From Cupriavidus sp. D39 (lineage in GTDB: Bacteria > Pseudomonadota > Gammaproteobacteria > Burkholderiales > Burkholderiaceae): a stretch of DNA of 64,000 nt. How positions within the stretch are numbered: position 1 is the first letter of the stretch; every line of letters begins with the position of its first letter. The position numbers and the translations under genes are program-made. Location: contig NZ_JAPNLE010000005.1 of the NCBI RefSeq assembly GCF_026627925.1, positions 1 to 64,000 on the forward strand, read 5' to 3'. Positions 16,297-24,847 of the stretch are shown here, one piece after another. The notes beneath the pieces are model-generated. The model ran no database searches. It was not told the DNA's origin and saw only the letters and a list, made by a program, of their open reading frames with translations.

Positions 16297-16587
16297 ATTG
16301 ATTGCCGCACCTTGCCACCATTTATGCGCGGATTTAGGCCGCCGCTAACACGCTGGAACGACTGGATCACACCGCAGTTCACTGCAGAGGGTATCGCGAT
16401 GGTGGCGGCGGTGATGCCCGACGTCGTCTTCTATGACAAGGCGAGCGGCAGGGTCTCCGTGGTCGATGATCCGGGCGAGGGTGATGTGGGGGTCTTCGAG
16501 GTCAAGGCAGTCGACACTTTCGTGGACGGCAAGCAGATCCCTACATACGGGATCGAAAACTGGTGCTGGGAACTCTCGGAGTAAGGA

Positions 16588-16875
16588 ATGAACACGCTGT
16601 TCAAGAATGAGGAAGCGCCCGAACGGTCCGCAGATGCAAAAGCGGAGGCCTTCGCAGAGCGAATCAACATTCTGATGGGCATTGATAGCTGCAGGTGGTG
16701 CCGGATGTCGCGTGCTTACTTCGCGATCGTGCCCGTCCATATGACCCTTGTTGCCCGAATGATCAGGCAGTTGTTTGAACAAGCCGGGTGCGCACGGGTT
16801 ACGTATTCCCGCGAGGCTGGCTCGCTCGAGGCCGGTATCGACGGTCTCCAGGTCAGCGGCTACCTGGTTGCGTAG
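16588..16875 (+). CDS. Hypothetical protein
   Basis: 95 aa. The ATG comes 3 bp after the stop of the IS-split gene, with an AAGGA just upstream, so they formed one transcript. A CRWC motif at about residue 36 is the only distinctive feature. Function unknown. Confidence 0.7.
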   Translation: MNTLFKNEEAPERSADAKAEAFAERINILMGIDSCRWCRMSRAYFAIVPVHMTLVARMIRQLFEQAGCARVTYSREAGSLEAGIDGLQVSGYLVA

Positions 16876-16923
16876 CAGATGGCCAACACTAATCGAATCG
16901 AAAACTAACCAAGGAGATTCCCG

Positions 16924-17061
16924 ATGTTCATTGCTCGTTACCGCGACACCAAACGTGAGGTTGAAACGCTCGGCACGTTGGAAGAGGCGCTGATGTGGTT
17001 GCAGACACGCGCTCTGCCGGGTCTGTTCGAAGTTGTCGGACCGCGTTCGCTGAACGCATGA
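16924..17061 (+). CDS. Small protein, 45 aa
   Basis: A good AAGGAG lies 7 bp before the ATG. The translation (MFIARYRDTKREVETLGTLE..., ending GPRSLNA) is evenly composed. Its stop overlaps an in-frame ATG (17058) of the following gene's frame, suggesting coupling. Function unknown. Confidence 0.7.
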   Translation: MFIARYRDTKREVETLGTLEEALMWLQTRALPGLFEVVGPRSLNA

Positions 17062-17129
17062 TAGGCGGGTCCGCCAAGAGGGGCCATAATGTGCGCTACG
17101 CTGGATATCGCACGATCTTTGCCCCTTTT

Positions 17130-17456
17130 ATGGAATCAAACGAAATCACCATCAACGAACACGGGTTCTATCAGTTCCCGATTCGAGACATTCGTCGGCT
17201 GTTTGTTGTGCTCGTCGCACTGGAGCGAACTGGCTTGACCAGCACGGTCGCCCTCGAAGATCTCACGGGGCACCACAGGCATACCATCGCTGGTGATCTG
17301 CAGAGGCTTCGCACTGAGCTGTACGTGGATATCTCCGTGACGGACGGATTATCCGAGAAGCGCCGCCCTGTAAAGCTCTACGAACTCGTCGGCTGGGGCC
17401 CGATACTGAATCGCGAAGGCGTGGTCGCCGCGGCGCAAGCCACAGAGGTGCTCTAG
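17130..17456 (+). CDS. Winged-helix-type DNA-binding protein
   Basis: 108 aa from ATG 17130 (ATG 17058, overlapping the previous stop, would add 24 residues). The segment ALERTGLTSTVALEDLTG followed by HRHTIAGDLQRLRT reads as a helix-turn-helix with a recognition helix. It is a candidate local regulator, possibly of the twin promoters. No strong ribosome-binding site favours either start. Confidence 0.65.
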   Translation: MESNEITINEHGFYQFPIRDIRRLFVVLVALERTGLTSTVALEDLTGHHRHTIAGDLQRLRTELYVDISVTDGLSEKRRPVKLYELVGWGPILNREGVVAAAQATEVL

Positions 17457-17480
17457 GCCACGATGACTTGGAGAGTCACT

Positions 17481-17680
17481 ATGAAGGTTGGCATTGTTTC
17501 GATCGAGGCGGCGATCAATAGGAGCCGCAACGCAGGGGTATTACCGGCGTCACGCTGTCTGCTGATGTACGCGCCCTTGCGGAGGTTTGGGGCATCATGA
17601 TCTATTACGGCATGACCGAGATTGACCTGGACAGCATTACCATTCACGCTCGCGAAGCGTTGGCACGTTGGACCGATTAA
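17481..17680 (+). pseudogene. DUF3717-like small protein, frameshifted
   Basis: The first frame (VSIEAAINRSRNAG) and the frame one base back (ITGVTLSADVRALAEVWG...) join into a 66-residue protein with the EAAIN...VRALAEVYG-type pattern of DUF3717 proteins from Burkholderiales. One extra G in the GGGG run at 17535-17538 would restore it. GGAGAG precedes the ATG. Confidence 0.65.
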
Positions 17681-17726
17681 AGTCGGCAAAAAGTCATTTT
17701 TTAATTCAGTAAAGGAAGTTTCATAC

Positions 17727-18488
17727 ATGGCTAAAGAAACCAAGAAAAGCACCGGCTGCCCGGTATTCATCTGCCACGGCGACAAGGGCGGCGTGGGCAA
17801 GTCGATGGAATGCGCGGTGATCTGCGATTGGCTGGACAAGTCTGGAATTGAATTCGCGCTGGTCGACGGCGACACGAGAAATCCGGACGTTGCCCGCATG
17901 TTCAAATCGGTTGCCCCGGTCGCTCAACTGAACCTGCGCACGCATGACGGCTGGATGGATCTCACGGACTTCATGTCCGAACATAGCCATCGCGTGATCG
18001 TCATCTCGATGCCAGCTGGCATCGGTGAAGAGCTTAGCAAGGAGGGCGCCTCCTTCGTGAACACGATCCGCCTGCTGGAACGACCGATGCACCTGTTCTG
18101 GGTCATCAACCGCTTGCCGGACAGCGTGAACCTGCTCTCCGAGGCAGAGAAGACCCTCGGCGGCGATCTCGCAGGCAGGTATGTCGTGAAGAACCTCTAC
18201 TTCGGTCCCGCCGAGAAGTTCACGCGTTGGGATACCAGCACGACTCGTTCGAACTTCGAGCAGGCCGGCGGCGTCACACTGAAGCTGCCGGAGCTCCACG
18301 AGCGCACCGTGGACAAGCTGTACGCCGACAACGACGCGATCATGCCCTTTTCTCGGGCGGTGCAGCCCGTAGGACAGCACAAGGAAAGCGTCCACGGCTT
18401 TACCGCCAGCGAGAACATGGAACTGGTGCACTGGGTCACCACTAACCACAACACGCTCGAGTCCATTCGTCATCGTCTGGGCCTGTAA
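17727..18488 (+). CDS. ParA/MinD-like ATPase, TraL/StbB type
   Basis: 253 aa. Deviant Walker A DKGGVGKSM at about residue 20 and ALVDGDTRNPDVARMF following; the rest resembles the TraL/StbB branch of ParA ATPases coded near plasmid oriT regions. RP4 has one such protein (TraL) in its leader operon. AAAGGAAG precedes the ATG. A second, related ATPase is coded 600 bp downstream with the same VVDGDERTPDVARAF signature. Exact role (plasmid positioning or transfer) is inferred. Confidence 0.75.
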   Translation: MAKETKKSTGCPVFICHGDKGGVGKSMECAVICDWLDKSGIEFALVDGDTRNPDVARMFKSVAPVAQLNLRTHDGWMDLTDFMSEHSHRVIVISMPAGIGEELSKEGASFVNTIRLLERPMHLFWVINRLPDSVNLLSEAEKTLGGDLAGRYVVKNLYFGPAEKFTRWDTSTTRSNFEQAGGVTLKLPELHERTVDKLYADNDAIMPFSRAVQPVGQHKESVHGFTASENMELVHWVTTNHNTLESIRHRLGL

Positions 18489-18490
18489 CT

Positions 18491-18506
18491 TTTCTGACGT
18501 TGGAAA
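18491..18506 (-). promoter_or_regulatory. 16-bp near-palindrome, copy 3
   Basis: Exact TTTCTGACGTTGGAAA, starting 2 bp after the ATPase stop and running into the AAGGAGG ribosome-binding site of the next gene. Confidence 0.75.
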
Positions 18507-18518
18507 AAGGAGGGGTAG

Positions 18519-19094
18519 ATGGCCAAGTTCAATTTCCGCCGGGGTGAGGCCGTCATCCACTATTCATTGGTGGGCCCGCACCGGGGATATTGGGGCCGCA
18601 AGGTCGGAGCGTTCCGAGTGCTCGCGACCAGCCCCTCGAGCCTGGATTCAGGTGCCTGCATCTCTGAGAGCGATCTAGGGCACACGATCTTCCCAGCCCC
18701 TAACGAGCATGGCGTCTACGATGAGCGCCATGCCAAGCAGTTTGCCTATCGCAGCACCAGTGGTAGAGATCACGCTGTCGCATACGTTCTGCATATCGGG
18801 CCGGATCGCTGGGCCTACTCGTTTAGCCTCACCATCGCTACCGGCGGATACTGCGGCTTCTCGAGTGGCATCTCTGACGATCACAGCGAGAGCACCGAAG
18901 AGTCGGCTACCCGTCTTGCCCTCACTCAGTTGATCGGCATGCTCCGCGACACGCTTGACAACGCCAGCGTCACAAATCCGGAGAGACGACGCAAAGCAGT
19001 CCGTGCTGCAATCATCGCCCTTCTTTCCCAGCTTTCGTTAGTCGATAGGACTGCTATACTTAAAGCAGTTAAAGAAATGTCAAAAGGCGGATGA
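18519..19094 (+). CDS. Hypothetical protein between two ParA-like genes
   Basis: 191 aa. AAGGAGG gives a strong start. The N-terminal two thirds looks like a beta-rich soluble domain (YVLHIGPDRWAYSFSL, GGYCGFSSG), the C-terminal third is helical. It overlaps the next gene's start by 4 bp. Its fixed position between two ATPases suggests a shared complex, but no family is recognised. Confidence 0.75.
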   Translation: MAKFNFRRGEAVIHYSLVGPHRGYWGRKVGAFRVLATSPSSLDSGACISESDLGHTIFPAPNEHGVYDERHAKQFAYRSTSGRDHAVAYVLHIGPDRWAYSFSLTIATGGYCGFSSGISDDHSESTEESATRLALTQLIGMLRDTLDNASVTNPERRRKAVRAAIIALLSQLSLVDRTAILKAVKEMSKGG

Positions 19095-19783
19095 TGGATA
19101 AAGTTGTGTGGCTGGTAGCCGGCAATAAAGGAGGAGTGGGCAAGTCCGTCGTGGGCAAAGCACTCGCCGGCTGGCTTCGTAGCCAGCCCGTTCCAGTCAT
19201 TGTTGTGGATGGGGACGAGCGGACTCCGGACGTTGCGCGCGCTTTCGAAGACTCGCTTCCTGTCACTGAACTTCGCTTGGACGACGAAAGCGGTTGGCGC
19301 GAGTACGCCGACTTCATTGGGTCAAATCGGCTCATTGGGCACATCGTTACCAATCTCCCCGACGGCGTGACAGACAAGGCGATGGGCTTCTTGGAACGCT
19401 TCCGAATCGTGGCTGAAGCCCACGGCTTCATCGTCAAGGTTCTGTTCGTCATGAACAACCTTCCCGACGGCCTGCATTTGCTGCCCGAGCTCCGGCTTGT
19501 CCTCCCCCGCCTCTTCCCCGTCAAGAACCTACATTTCGGGCCGCCCGAAAGCTTCGTTCATTTTGACCAAGCCTACGGCCCCGGATCTGCAGCAGACACT
19601 GTGCTTTTCCCTGGGCTGCACCCACGAATTATGAGCGTTGCCCGTGAATCGGGTCTCGCGTTCAGTGCGTTTGCGAATCAGCGAGCCAATACCCCAACCA
19701 ACTTCACTTGGGCCAAGATTGCCGTCGCGAACTGGTATGCCGAGGCTTGTGAAGCGTTAGACGAAACCCTTTACGGAGAATGA
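19091..19783 (+). CDS. Second ParA/MinD-like ATPase, TraL/StbB type
   Basis: 230 aa. Walker A NKGGVGKSV, then VIVVDGDERTPDVARAF and HFGPPESFVHFDQ, all with close counterparts in the ATPase at 17727 (NLYFGPAEKFTRWDT), so the two look like a diverged duplication. Start overlaps the preceding stop. Confidence 0.78.
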   Translation: MMDKVVWLVAGNKGGVGKSVVGKALAGWLRSQPVPVIVVDGDERTPDVARAFEDSLPVTELRLDDESGWREYADFIGSNRLIGHIVTNLPDGVTDKAMGFLERFRIVAEAHGFIVKVLFVMNNLPDGLHLLPELRLVLPRLFPVKNLHFGPPESFVHFDQAYGPGSAADTVLFPGLHPRIMSVARESGLAFSAFANQRANTPTNFTWAKIAVANWYAEACEALDETLYGE

Positions 19784-19784
19784 C

Positions 19785-20423
19785 ATGAGCCAGTTGGACA
19801 AGGCACTCACTGTCTTGATCGAGCGCGATCCGACCACGGAGGAGATCGCCAAGTTCTACCAGATCAAGGAAGCTTGTGGCTTCTCAGAACATGACTCGGT
19901 GTGGTCGCTCATCCTTGCCTTTGGTCACTACGAAATCTTGTACAAGGACATCGCTGACAAGATCGGCGAACAGTCAATCAAGACTCTCGCGGACCACAAG
20001 CTAGCTCTCGATTCGACAGCGGCCGCCGCAGAACGTGCAATCAAAAGCAACCTGGTGGACTCCGTTCGGGAGACCACAAGCAAGCTCCTGGCCGAGGCGC
20101 AGAAGACTGGCACCGCTCTTGCCGCGATTCAAGCTAAGAAGGGGCTGCTCATTGGCGCTGTTACCAGCCTGGGTGTTGCGACGGTGCTTCTGTTGTGCGC
20201 CGGCTTTCTAGGCTACTCGATTGGCTCCAAATCAGCCGGGCCAGCCGCTGCCTGGCTGCAAACGGCGGACGGCGCGGCTGCTCAACGTTTCGCGCAGATG
20301 AACGCAGTGAGAACAATGCTCGATTGCCCCGCCCCTTATCAAACGCACAGAGAAGGCTCGGCCACCTATTGCGTGCCTTTTGACCCCCAAGCCAAGAAGA
20401 CTTGGGGCTGGCGTATCAACTAA
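19785..20423 (+). CDS. Single-span membrane protein of the oriT-side operon
   Basis: 212 aa. The N-terminal 110 residues are helical with coiled-coil potential; a transmembrane segment lies at about 122-148 (LLIGAVTSLGVATVLLLCAG...), followed by about 60 residues with two cysteines. It starts 2 bp after the second ATPase. It could anchor the ATPases to the membrane; unrecognised family. Confidence 0.72.
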   Translation: MSQLDKALTVLIERDPTTEEIAKFYQIKEACGFSEHDSVWSLILAFGHYEILYKDIADKIGEQSIKTLADHKLALDSTAAAAERAIKSNLVDSVRETTSKLLAEAQKTGTALAAIQAKKGLLIGAVTSLGVATVLLLCAGFLGYSIGSKSAGPAAAWLQTADGAAAQRFAQMNAVRTMLDCPAPYQTHREGSATYCVPFDPQAKKTWGWRIN

Positions 20424-20442
20424 CCTTTAGAAAGGGAAAATA

Positions 20443-21321
20443 ATGAATCTCATCCCCGAGGGAGCAATCGCAACACTCGTTGCGGTTGACCGCACCCAAT
20501 CCGATCATCAGATTCCGAGCACGATGGGGGTCTACTCGTATGAGGCGTCCGACCATGACGCCGAACTCTGGACCTTGGAGGATCTTGAGCGCGACGGCGA
20601 CGGCTCGCTACGGCTCGACGCAGAAGGCAGCAAGATCTCCATCTATGGCCCGTCCGTCGACAACATGCACAACGCCAACAACATCGCCTCGATGCTCGGC
20701 TGGAAAACGTGCCAGCTATTCGGCAAGGATGCAGCCTCGGAACAGGCGGTCCTCCGCCAGCTCGTGAACGTCGATGTCCTGAATGCACCTCCGACGTCCG
20801 CCGCTGAGATCCCTCCGCCAGCCGCTCCGGTCCAGAGCCATCCCCCAAGCATTCCGCCCGCGCGACGCACCTCGGCTAGTCGAGAGGATGCGTTTATCGA
20901 TCTGCCGCCGGGGCTCGATTCGCCCGTGCCGCATGACGGTAACGCAGGAATTCCCCCAGCCATCGGCGGTCGTGATGCCGGGCAACTGGCGGACATCACC
21001 CAGGTGGTCGAAGACTTGGCGGCAGCGGAGGCCGAGCGCGATCGGCTGGCCGATGAACTTCGCTCAGCCTCTAGCGAAAAAACTAGGTTGCAAGTCCTGG
21101 TGGAGAACCTGCAGAGAGAAAATCGAACGCTCAAAACCTCCAGCGCTCAGGTAGAGCCGGGCGCGACGAGATCCGCACTGCTCAGCGCCTTGCTCCAGTG
21201 CGCAGAAGCGCAGTTGGCCGAGCGTTTAACGGCTGGCTCCCCTGGTGAAGAGCCGCTACTCGGCATCCTTCGTGCCCATGGCTTCGGTATCCGGCTCAAC
21301 ATCGTCCCAATGACGGCTTAG
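20443..21321 (+). CDS. Hypothetical protein with proline-rich linker and coiled coil
   Basis: 292 aa: a globular N-terminus of about 115 residues, a Pro/Ala-rich linker (PPPAAPVQSHPPSIPPA), and a coiled coil from about residue 185 (LAAAEAERDRLADELRSASS). GAAAGGGA precedes the ATG. The stop is followed by the palindrome GGGGCCGG-C-CCGGCCCC at about 21328-21345. Function unknown. Confidence 0.72.
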   Translation: MNLIPEGAIATLVAVDRTQSDHQIPSTMGVYSYEASDHDAELWTLEDLERDGDGSLRLDAEGSKISIYGPSVDNMHNANNIASMLGWKTCQLFGKDAASEQAVLRQLVNVDVLNAPPTSAAEIPPPAAPVQSHPPSIPPARRTSASREDAFIDLPPGLDSPVPHDGNAGIPPAIGGRDAGQLADITQVVEDLAAAEAERDRLADELRSASSEKTRLQVLVENLQRENRTLKTSSAQVEPGATRSALLSALLQCAEAQLAERLTAGSPGEEPLLGILRAHGFGIRLNIVPMTA

Positions 21322-21363
21322 TAGAAAGGGGGCCGGCCCGGCCCCTACTCCTCCGGGCTGCGA

Positions 21364-21379
21364 TTTCCAACGTCAGAAA
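21364..21379 (+). promoter_or_regulatory. 16-bp near-palindrome, copy 4
   Basis: Exact TTTCCAACGTCAGAAA ending 3 bp before ATG 21383. Confidence 0.75.
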
Positions 21380-21382
21380 TCC

Positions 21383-21682
21383 ATGATGGGCGATCAGGAA
21401 GAGCCGGCGGCGAAATGCGCAATTCTCTACCGCCGATTAGCGCATGGGATTGCTGATGTATCCAACGCCGCCGGCGCGACGAGTGAGGCTGTAAGTCGCC
21501 TGAACGCTGTCGCCGCGCGGATGCGCGAACTTTGCCAGGAAGTTGAAAGGTTGCTAGAAACATGCGCGGAAGAAACGATCTCCGAGTCATCTCCCTTCTG
21601 GGGCAAGCTAAACGCGGTTCAGCGGGAATGCTCGCGCCTCGAGGGTATTCTGCGGGGTTGCGACGTTGCTCTCATGCGATAG
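21383..21682 (+). CDS. Small helical protein before traB
   Basis: 99 aa, helical throughout (AVAARMRELCQEVERLLET). Its start is covered by an operator-like site, so it heads a transcript with the broken traB. Function unknown. Confidence 0.65.
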   Translation: MMGDQEEPAAKCAILYRRLAHGIADVSNAAGATSEAVSRLNAVAARMRELCQEVERLLETCAEETISESSPFWGKLNAVQRECSRLEGILRGCDVALMR

Positions 21683-21711
21683 CGTCCCTGCCCTCCTTTG
21701 TCCGGACTTGC

Positions 21712-22863
21712 ATGCTGGCGCTGGGGGCTGCCGGCGTCGGCCTAGCCGCCTGGCGCGGTTCCGTATTCCTACTTGCCCTTCTGCCGGCATTCGTCTTCTG
21801 CTGGGCAAATGCGCGCAGCAAACTCCAAGCATTTGTCATCGCCCTCGCCTACTACTTGGCAGCTGCACGCGGCCTGGTCGTAGGAGCCACAGAGTTTTTT
21901 CGACAGCCGGCGGCGAGAAGGACTGGCGGATCGGGCTAGCAATATGGATGGTGCCGTCTCTTTTGATGGCCGCTGTCTGGTGCATTTGCTGGGGGCGGCA
22001 TCAGCGCCCTCTTCGCGTGGCTATCGCGATCGCGTTGCTCGCCCTTCCCCCTGTTGGCCTTGTCGGATGGGCGAACCCTCTAACAGCAGCCGGCGCGCTC
22101 TACCCCGGCCTTGGATGGACCGGGCTCGTATGCACACTTGGGGTCCTATGTTGCGTTGCGGTTGAACTCCGAACGAAGCGCACCGTCTTCTTGTTTGCGG
22201 CGCTTTGCGCACTCTCGGCTTTCCTCAACGCTACATATCGTGCGCCGCCCCCTCCCCAGCTTACGTAGCTGTGAATACAGATTTCGGGCGTGGTGTTGCT
22301 GACGGAGACGATTACGGGCAAATGCGTTCTCTTCAATCCGCGGTGGCCAAGGTCTCCGCTAGCGCGGCACCTGATTCGATCCTGGTTCTGCCAGAATTGG
22401 TGGGAGGGAGTGGGGAATGAACGAGCTCTGGTGGGCAGACATAGCCGCCGCTCTCAATAGGCGGAAGCAGACGGCTCTAGTAGGGGGCCGAAAAACAGTC
22501 GCACCAGGTCGATATGAGAGTGGCATGTATGCCATCGGTGCGCATGACAATGCAAAGTATGTGGCACGAGTTCCGGTGCCAATCGGCATGTGGCGTCCTT
22601 GGGCCTCATCGTCGGCGCTCGGACAACCGTTTGGGAAAGGATCTGTCCGAATTGGGAGTCAGGTCGTCGGAGCCGCCATTTGTTACGAGCAGTTGCTTGT
22701 GCTTCCTCTGCTAGTAACGATGGCCGAAGATCCGACCGTGCTGGTCGGCACCTCTAATATATGGTGGGCTCGTCGGACGAGTATTCCCGACATACAAATG
22801 GAAGTTATGTCTGCATGGGCTCGCCTGCTCGGATTGCCCTTGATCTATGCCGCCAACAAATAG
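21712..22863 (+). pseudogene. traB: traB, nitrilase-superfamily transfer protein, three frameshifts
   Basis: Four reading-frame pieces read in order as one TraB: membrane segments (MLALGAAGVGLAAWRG..., WRIGLAIWMVPSLLMAAVW), a nitrilase core start (YVAVNTDFGRGV), ILVLPELVGG with the likely catalytic Glu, VPIGMWRPW and ICYEQLLVLPLL with the catalytic Cys. Each break is fixed by one extra base in T6 (21895), C5 (22248) and G4 (22413). The family is related to apolipoprotein N-acyltransferase and raises conjugation efficiency in Agrobacterium-type plasmids. If the breaks are real the gene is dead. Confidence 0.8.
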
Positions 22864-22956
22864 CAAAAAGCAAAAGAACCCGGATTTTGATTTTTCCGGG
22901 CAGTCTCACTAATTTCGGTTCAAATTCGGGTAAACCAGTAGCAAATGGCGGGGACC

Positions 22957-22986
22957 TTGACACAGAGTGATGGCGGAAGCTATTCT
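22957..22986 (+). promoter_or_regulatory. Promoter of the XRE regulator gene
   Basis: TTGACA, 18-bp spacer, TATTCT, about 50 bp before the ATG at 23036. Confidence 0.6.
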
Positions 22987-23035
22987 TACCGTCACTATGT
23001 GAGGGTTGTTTACCCCAAGATACAAGGAAAGCCAC

Positions 23036-23392
23036 ATGCAAGCCCAGACTTATATTGCTGCTGCTTTCGCTCCCGCCCAACTTTCGCTTCTGAACGAAGC
23101 AGAATCTTTGATCGGAGCGGACGGCAAGCCAAGCCTGAAAGCAATCCGAACTCAGGTTTTCAAGAAGACCCAGGAACAACTGGCGGAGCTTCTTGGAGTA
23201 AGCGTGAGCACCTACGTCTCTTGGGAAAAGAAACGGCGGGAGCCCTCAGGCGCGGCAAAGACGTTGATTCAGATGGCTTTTGCCAAGCCCAAGATGGTGG
23301 AACTGATTCTGAACGAAATGCGCGACGCAGAGCAAGGGGCCCGTGTGGGCAATGCCAGCTCTGCCGCGGAGATGACGAGTATGGCGATGTAG
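23036..23392 (+). CDS. XRE-family helix-turn-helix regulator
   Basis: 118 aa. TQEQLAELLGVSVSTYVSWE is a clear XRE/Cro-type helix-turn-helix at about residues 42-62, with a KRREPSGAAKTL continuation. AAGGAA precedes the ATG. Alone in its transcript between traB and the replication-like gene; probably controls one of them or itself. Confidence 0.85.
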   Translation: MQAQTYIAAAFAPAQLSLLNEAESLIGADGKPSLKAIRTQVFKKTQEQLAELLGVSVSTYVSWEKKRREPSGAAKTLIQMAFAKPKMVELILNEMRDAEQGARVGNASSAAEMTSMAM

Positions 23393-23406
23393 GCCAGAAA
23401 GACAAA

Positions 23407-23430
23407 AGCCCAAGGCGGCAACCTCGGGCT
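23407..23430 (+). terminator. Hairpin after the XRE gene
   Basis: AGCCCAAGG / CCTCGGGCT (8 of 9 paired), 6-nt loop. A T-rich tract follows on the minus strand (TTTTGTCTTT), so it may end transcription there as well. Confidence 0.45.
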
Positions 23431-23651
23431 CTTGAAAGAAGCGACTTAGTAATCGGGCGATCCACTAGGTCAGGTGTGACGGGCTAGGGTCACAAGGCAC
23501 AACTCGCGCCTTTGATTTGATTCTACTCCCTTCACCCTGGCGTTTGCAAGCGCAACCTCTACGGTGATGAGATGCATCCATATAGCAGTATTTCCAAGCC
23601 CTTTTCCATGGGCTTCGCAGGGCACTTCTCCTTCAACGAAGCGTTGATGGC
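23431..23651. other. Intergenic leader of the replication-like gene
   Basis: No gene. AAGCCC-TTTTCCAT-GGGCTT (about 23597-23616) can form a small hairpin shortly before the start codon. Confidence 0.4.
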
Positions 23652-24836
23652 ATGAGAAATCGCCTCCTGCAAATTACCCGCAGCGTCATCGCATACCTGC
23701 CTGAGCTCAAGCCCTACACCGGTTCTGTCGTGGGGTGCCTGCTCATGCAGCAAATGGACTTCTGGTTCAATCAGAAGCCAGACGGCTTCTATAAGTTCCT
23801 CAGCCCTGCTAGCGAGCATCCGGACTACCGCGATGGTGATAGCTGGACCGAAGAGCTTGCGATCAGTGAAGCAGAGTTCCGTACCGCTGCCGACAAGATC
23901 TGCCACCGCTGGCCCTCCAAGTCCGCATTCGACGCGGCGGACGACAAGTTCCAGGGCAAGTTCTATTGCTCCGTCTACGACCGCCGGCGGCAATTGACAA
24001 CCTACTTTCGCAACCATCCTCTGGTGGATGCGTGCCTGGACGAACTCGCAGAACGCAATGTCACGCGCGTGAGCTCGAATGAATCGCTGACCAGGCGTTA
24101 CGAAATCAGCCGGGAACGCGGCTCAGACCGTCAATTCGCCCGGCAAAATGGCCCTCAGGCCCCCGTTTTCCCTGTAAATCAAGAACCCTCAGCCACAGGA
24201 GGTGAAGAGATCCCACTTCCTGTAAATGAAGATTCTTCATTTACAGGAAACGCACATGATCTGGTTACAGCAGACTCGCCTCCTGAAGCTACTGGAACCG
24301 AGCCTGAACCGGTTCCAGTAGGCGAAGAATCCCCTTCTGAGGAGATGTCAAAGCCCGAGTTCCAGCAAGCGCAGAAAACGTCGCTGCCGAATGAAACAAA
24401 GAAAACGGGTTCAAAGACTTCCAAACAACTACAACCCCAAAACCGTGGTTGTAGTTCTTCTGATGGACTTGTTTTTCCCGAAAGCCTGACGCAAACGGAG
24501 CGCATTGCTGTCGAAAGCATGCTCACCGGATGCCCGCCGGCCTATCGCCAAGATGTCCTGGACGAAATTGCTGGCTACAAGCGCGCTGGAACGATCCGCT
24601 CGTCCGTTATCGCGTTGACCAAGCAGTTGATCGAGGCCGTGAAAGCGGGATCGTTCAGTCTGAATGTGGGGGCAGCCGTCAAGGACGCCCGAGAGTCGGC
24701 TGCTGGAAGGGCGCGGCGTGTCGCTGCAGCGACATCCATGCAGATTGATCCGTCCACACTCAGCATGGAAACCATCAATAAGCTGCCCCCGACTCTGCGC
24801 GCGAAGACGCTCGCATCGATCGGGAGGGCGGAGTGA
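23652..24836 (+). CDS. Replication-initiator-like protein with internal repeats
   Basis: 394 aa. The N-terminus (SVVGCLLMQQMDFWFNQKPD, then WTEELAISEAEFRTAADKI) matches the winged-helix start of phage/plasmid replication proteins that resemble DnaD or lambda O. Residues about 170-280 are a disordered Ser/Pro/Glu-rich linker, then a helical C-terminus (LTQTERIAVESMLTGCPP onward). The linker DNA carries three inverted repeats and iteron-like copies, as expected of an origin inside an initiator gene. No other replication gene is in the window. Confidence in the replication role is moderate. Confidence 0.6.
   Translation: MRNRLLQITRSVIAYLPELKPYTGSVVGCLLMQQMDFWFNQKPDGFYKFLSPASEHPDYRDGDSWTEELAISEAEFRTAADKICHRWPSKSAFDAADDKFQGKFYCSVYDRRRQLTTYFRNHPLVDACLDELAERNVTRVSSNESLTRRYEISRERGSDRQFARQNGPQAPVFPVNQEPSATGGEEIPLPVNEDSSFTGNAHDLVTADSPPEATGTEPEPVPVGEESPSEEMSKPEFQQAQKTSLPNETKKTGSKTSKQLQPQNRGCSSSDGLVFPESLTQTERIAVESMLTGCPPAYRQDVLDEIAGYKRAGTIRSSVIALTKQLIEAVKAGSFSLNVGAAVKDARESAAGRARRVAAATSMQIDPSTLSMETINKLPPTLRAKTLASIGRAE
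24168..24456. repeat. Iterons and inverted repeats inside the replication-like gene (candidate oriV)
   Basis: TTCCTGTAAATGAAGA occurs at 24217-24232 and inverted at 24234-24249 (a 33-bp palindrome with one central base), with a third near-copy at 24168-24185. Two more perfect inverted repeats follow: CTACTGGAACCG/CGGTTCCAGTAG (24289-24300/24310-24321) and AACTACAACC/GGTTGTAGTT (24427-24436/24447-24456). Confidence 0.55.
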
Positions 24837-24847
24837 ATTCGGTCCGG

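Larger units (their letters stand above)
12920..16350 (+). mobile_element. Complete IS21-family insertion sequence, 3.43 kb
   Basis: Ends align without gaps as TGTCGATGGCGG-TG-TAAATCCGC (left) and, reading inwards, TGTTAGCGGCGG-CC-TAAATCCGC (right), with TG...CA termini. Both sides are flanked by CGCTG (12915-12919 and 16351-16355), a 5-bp target duplication. Inside are a zinc-ribbon accessory gene, istA, istB and a small 3' gene, all coupled by overlaps. Intact genes, ends and duplication indicate a recent, possibly active insertion. Confidence 0.9.
12786..16584 (+). pseudogene. Small gene split by the IS21-family element
   Basis: The first 134 bp (12786-12919) and the last 229 bp (16356-16584) join exactly in frame once the IS and one copy of CGCTG are removed, giving a 120-aa protein (start MMMRQQQGTNS, junction NGSRWNDW, end ENWCWELSE). 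Its family is unknown. The promoter at 12732 and a GGAG-type ribosome-binding site precede it; the next three small genes probably belonged to the same transcript and may now depend on readthrough from the IS. Confidence 0.8.

Noticed and set aside
12932-16341. IS ends placed at TGTAAATCC and GCGGATTTA
   Set aside because: These lack a target duplication and TG/CA symmetry; shifting to 12920 and 16350 gives TG...CA ends, a CGCTG duplication and an intact host frame.
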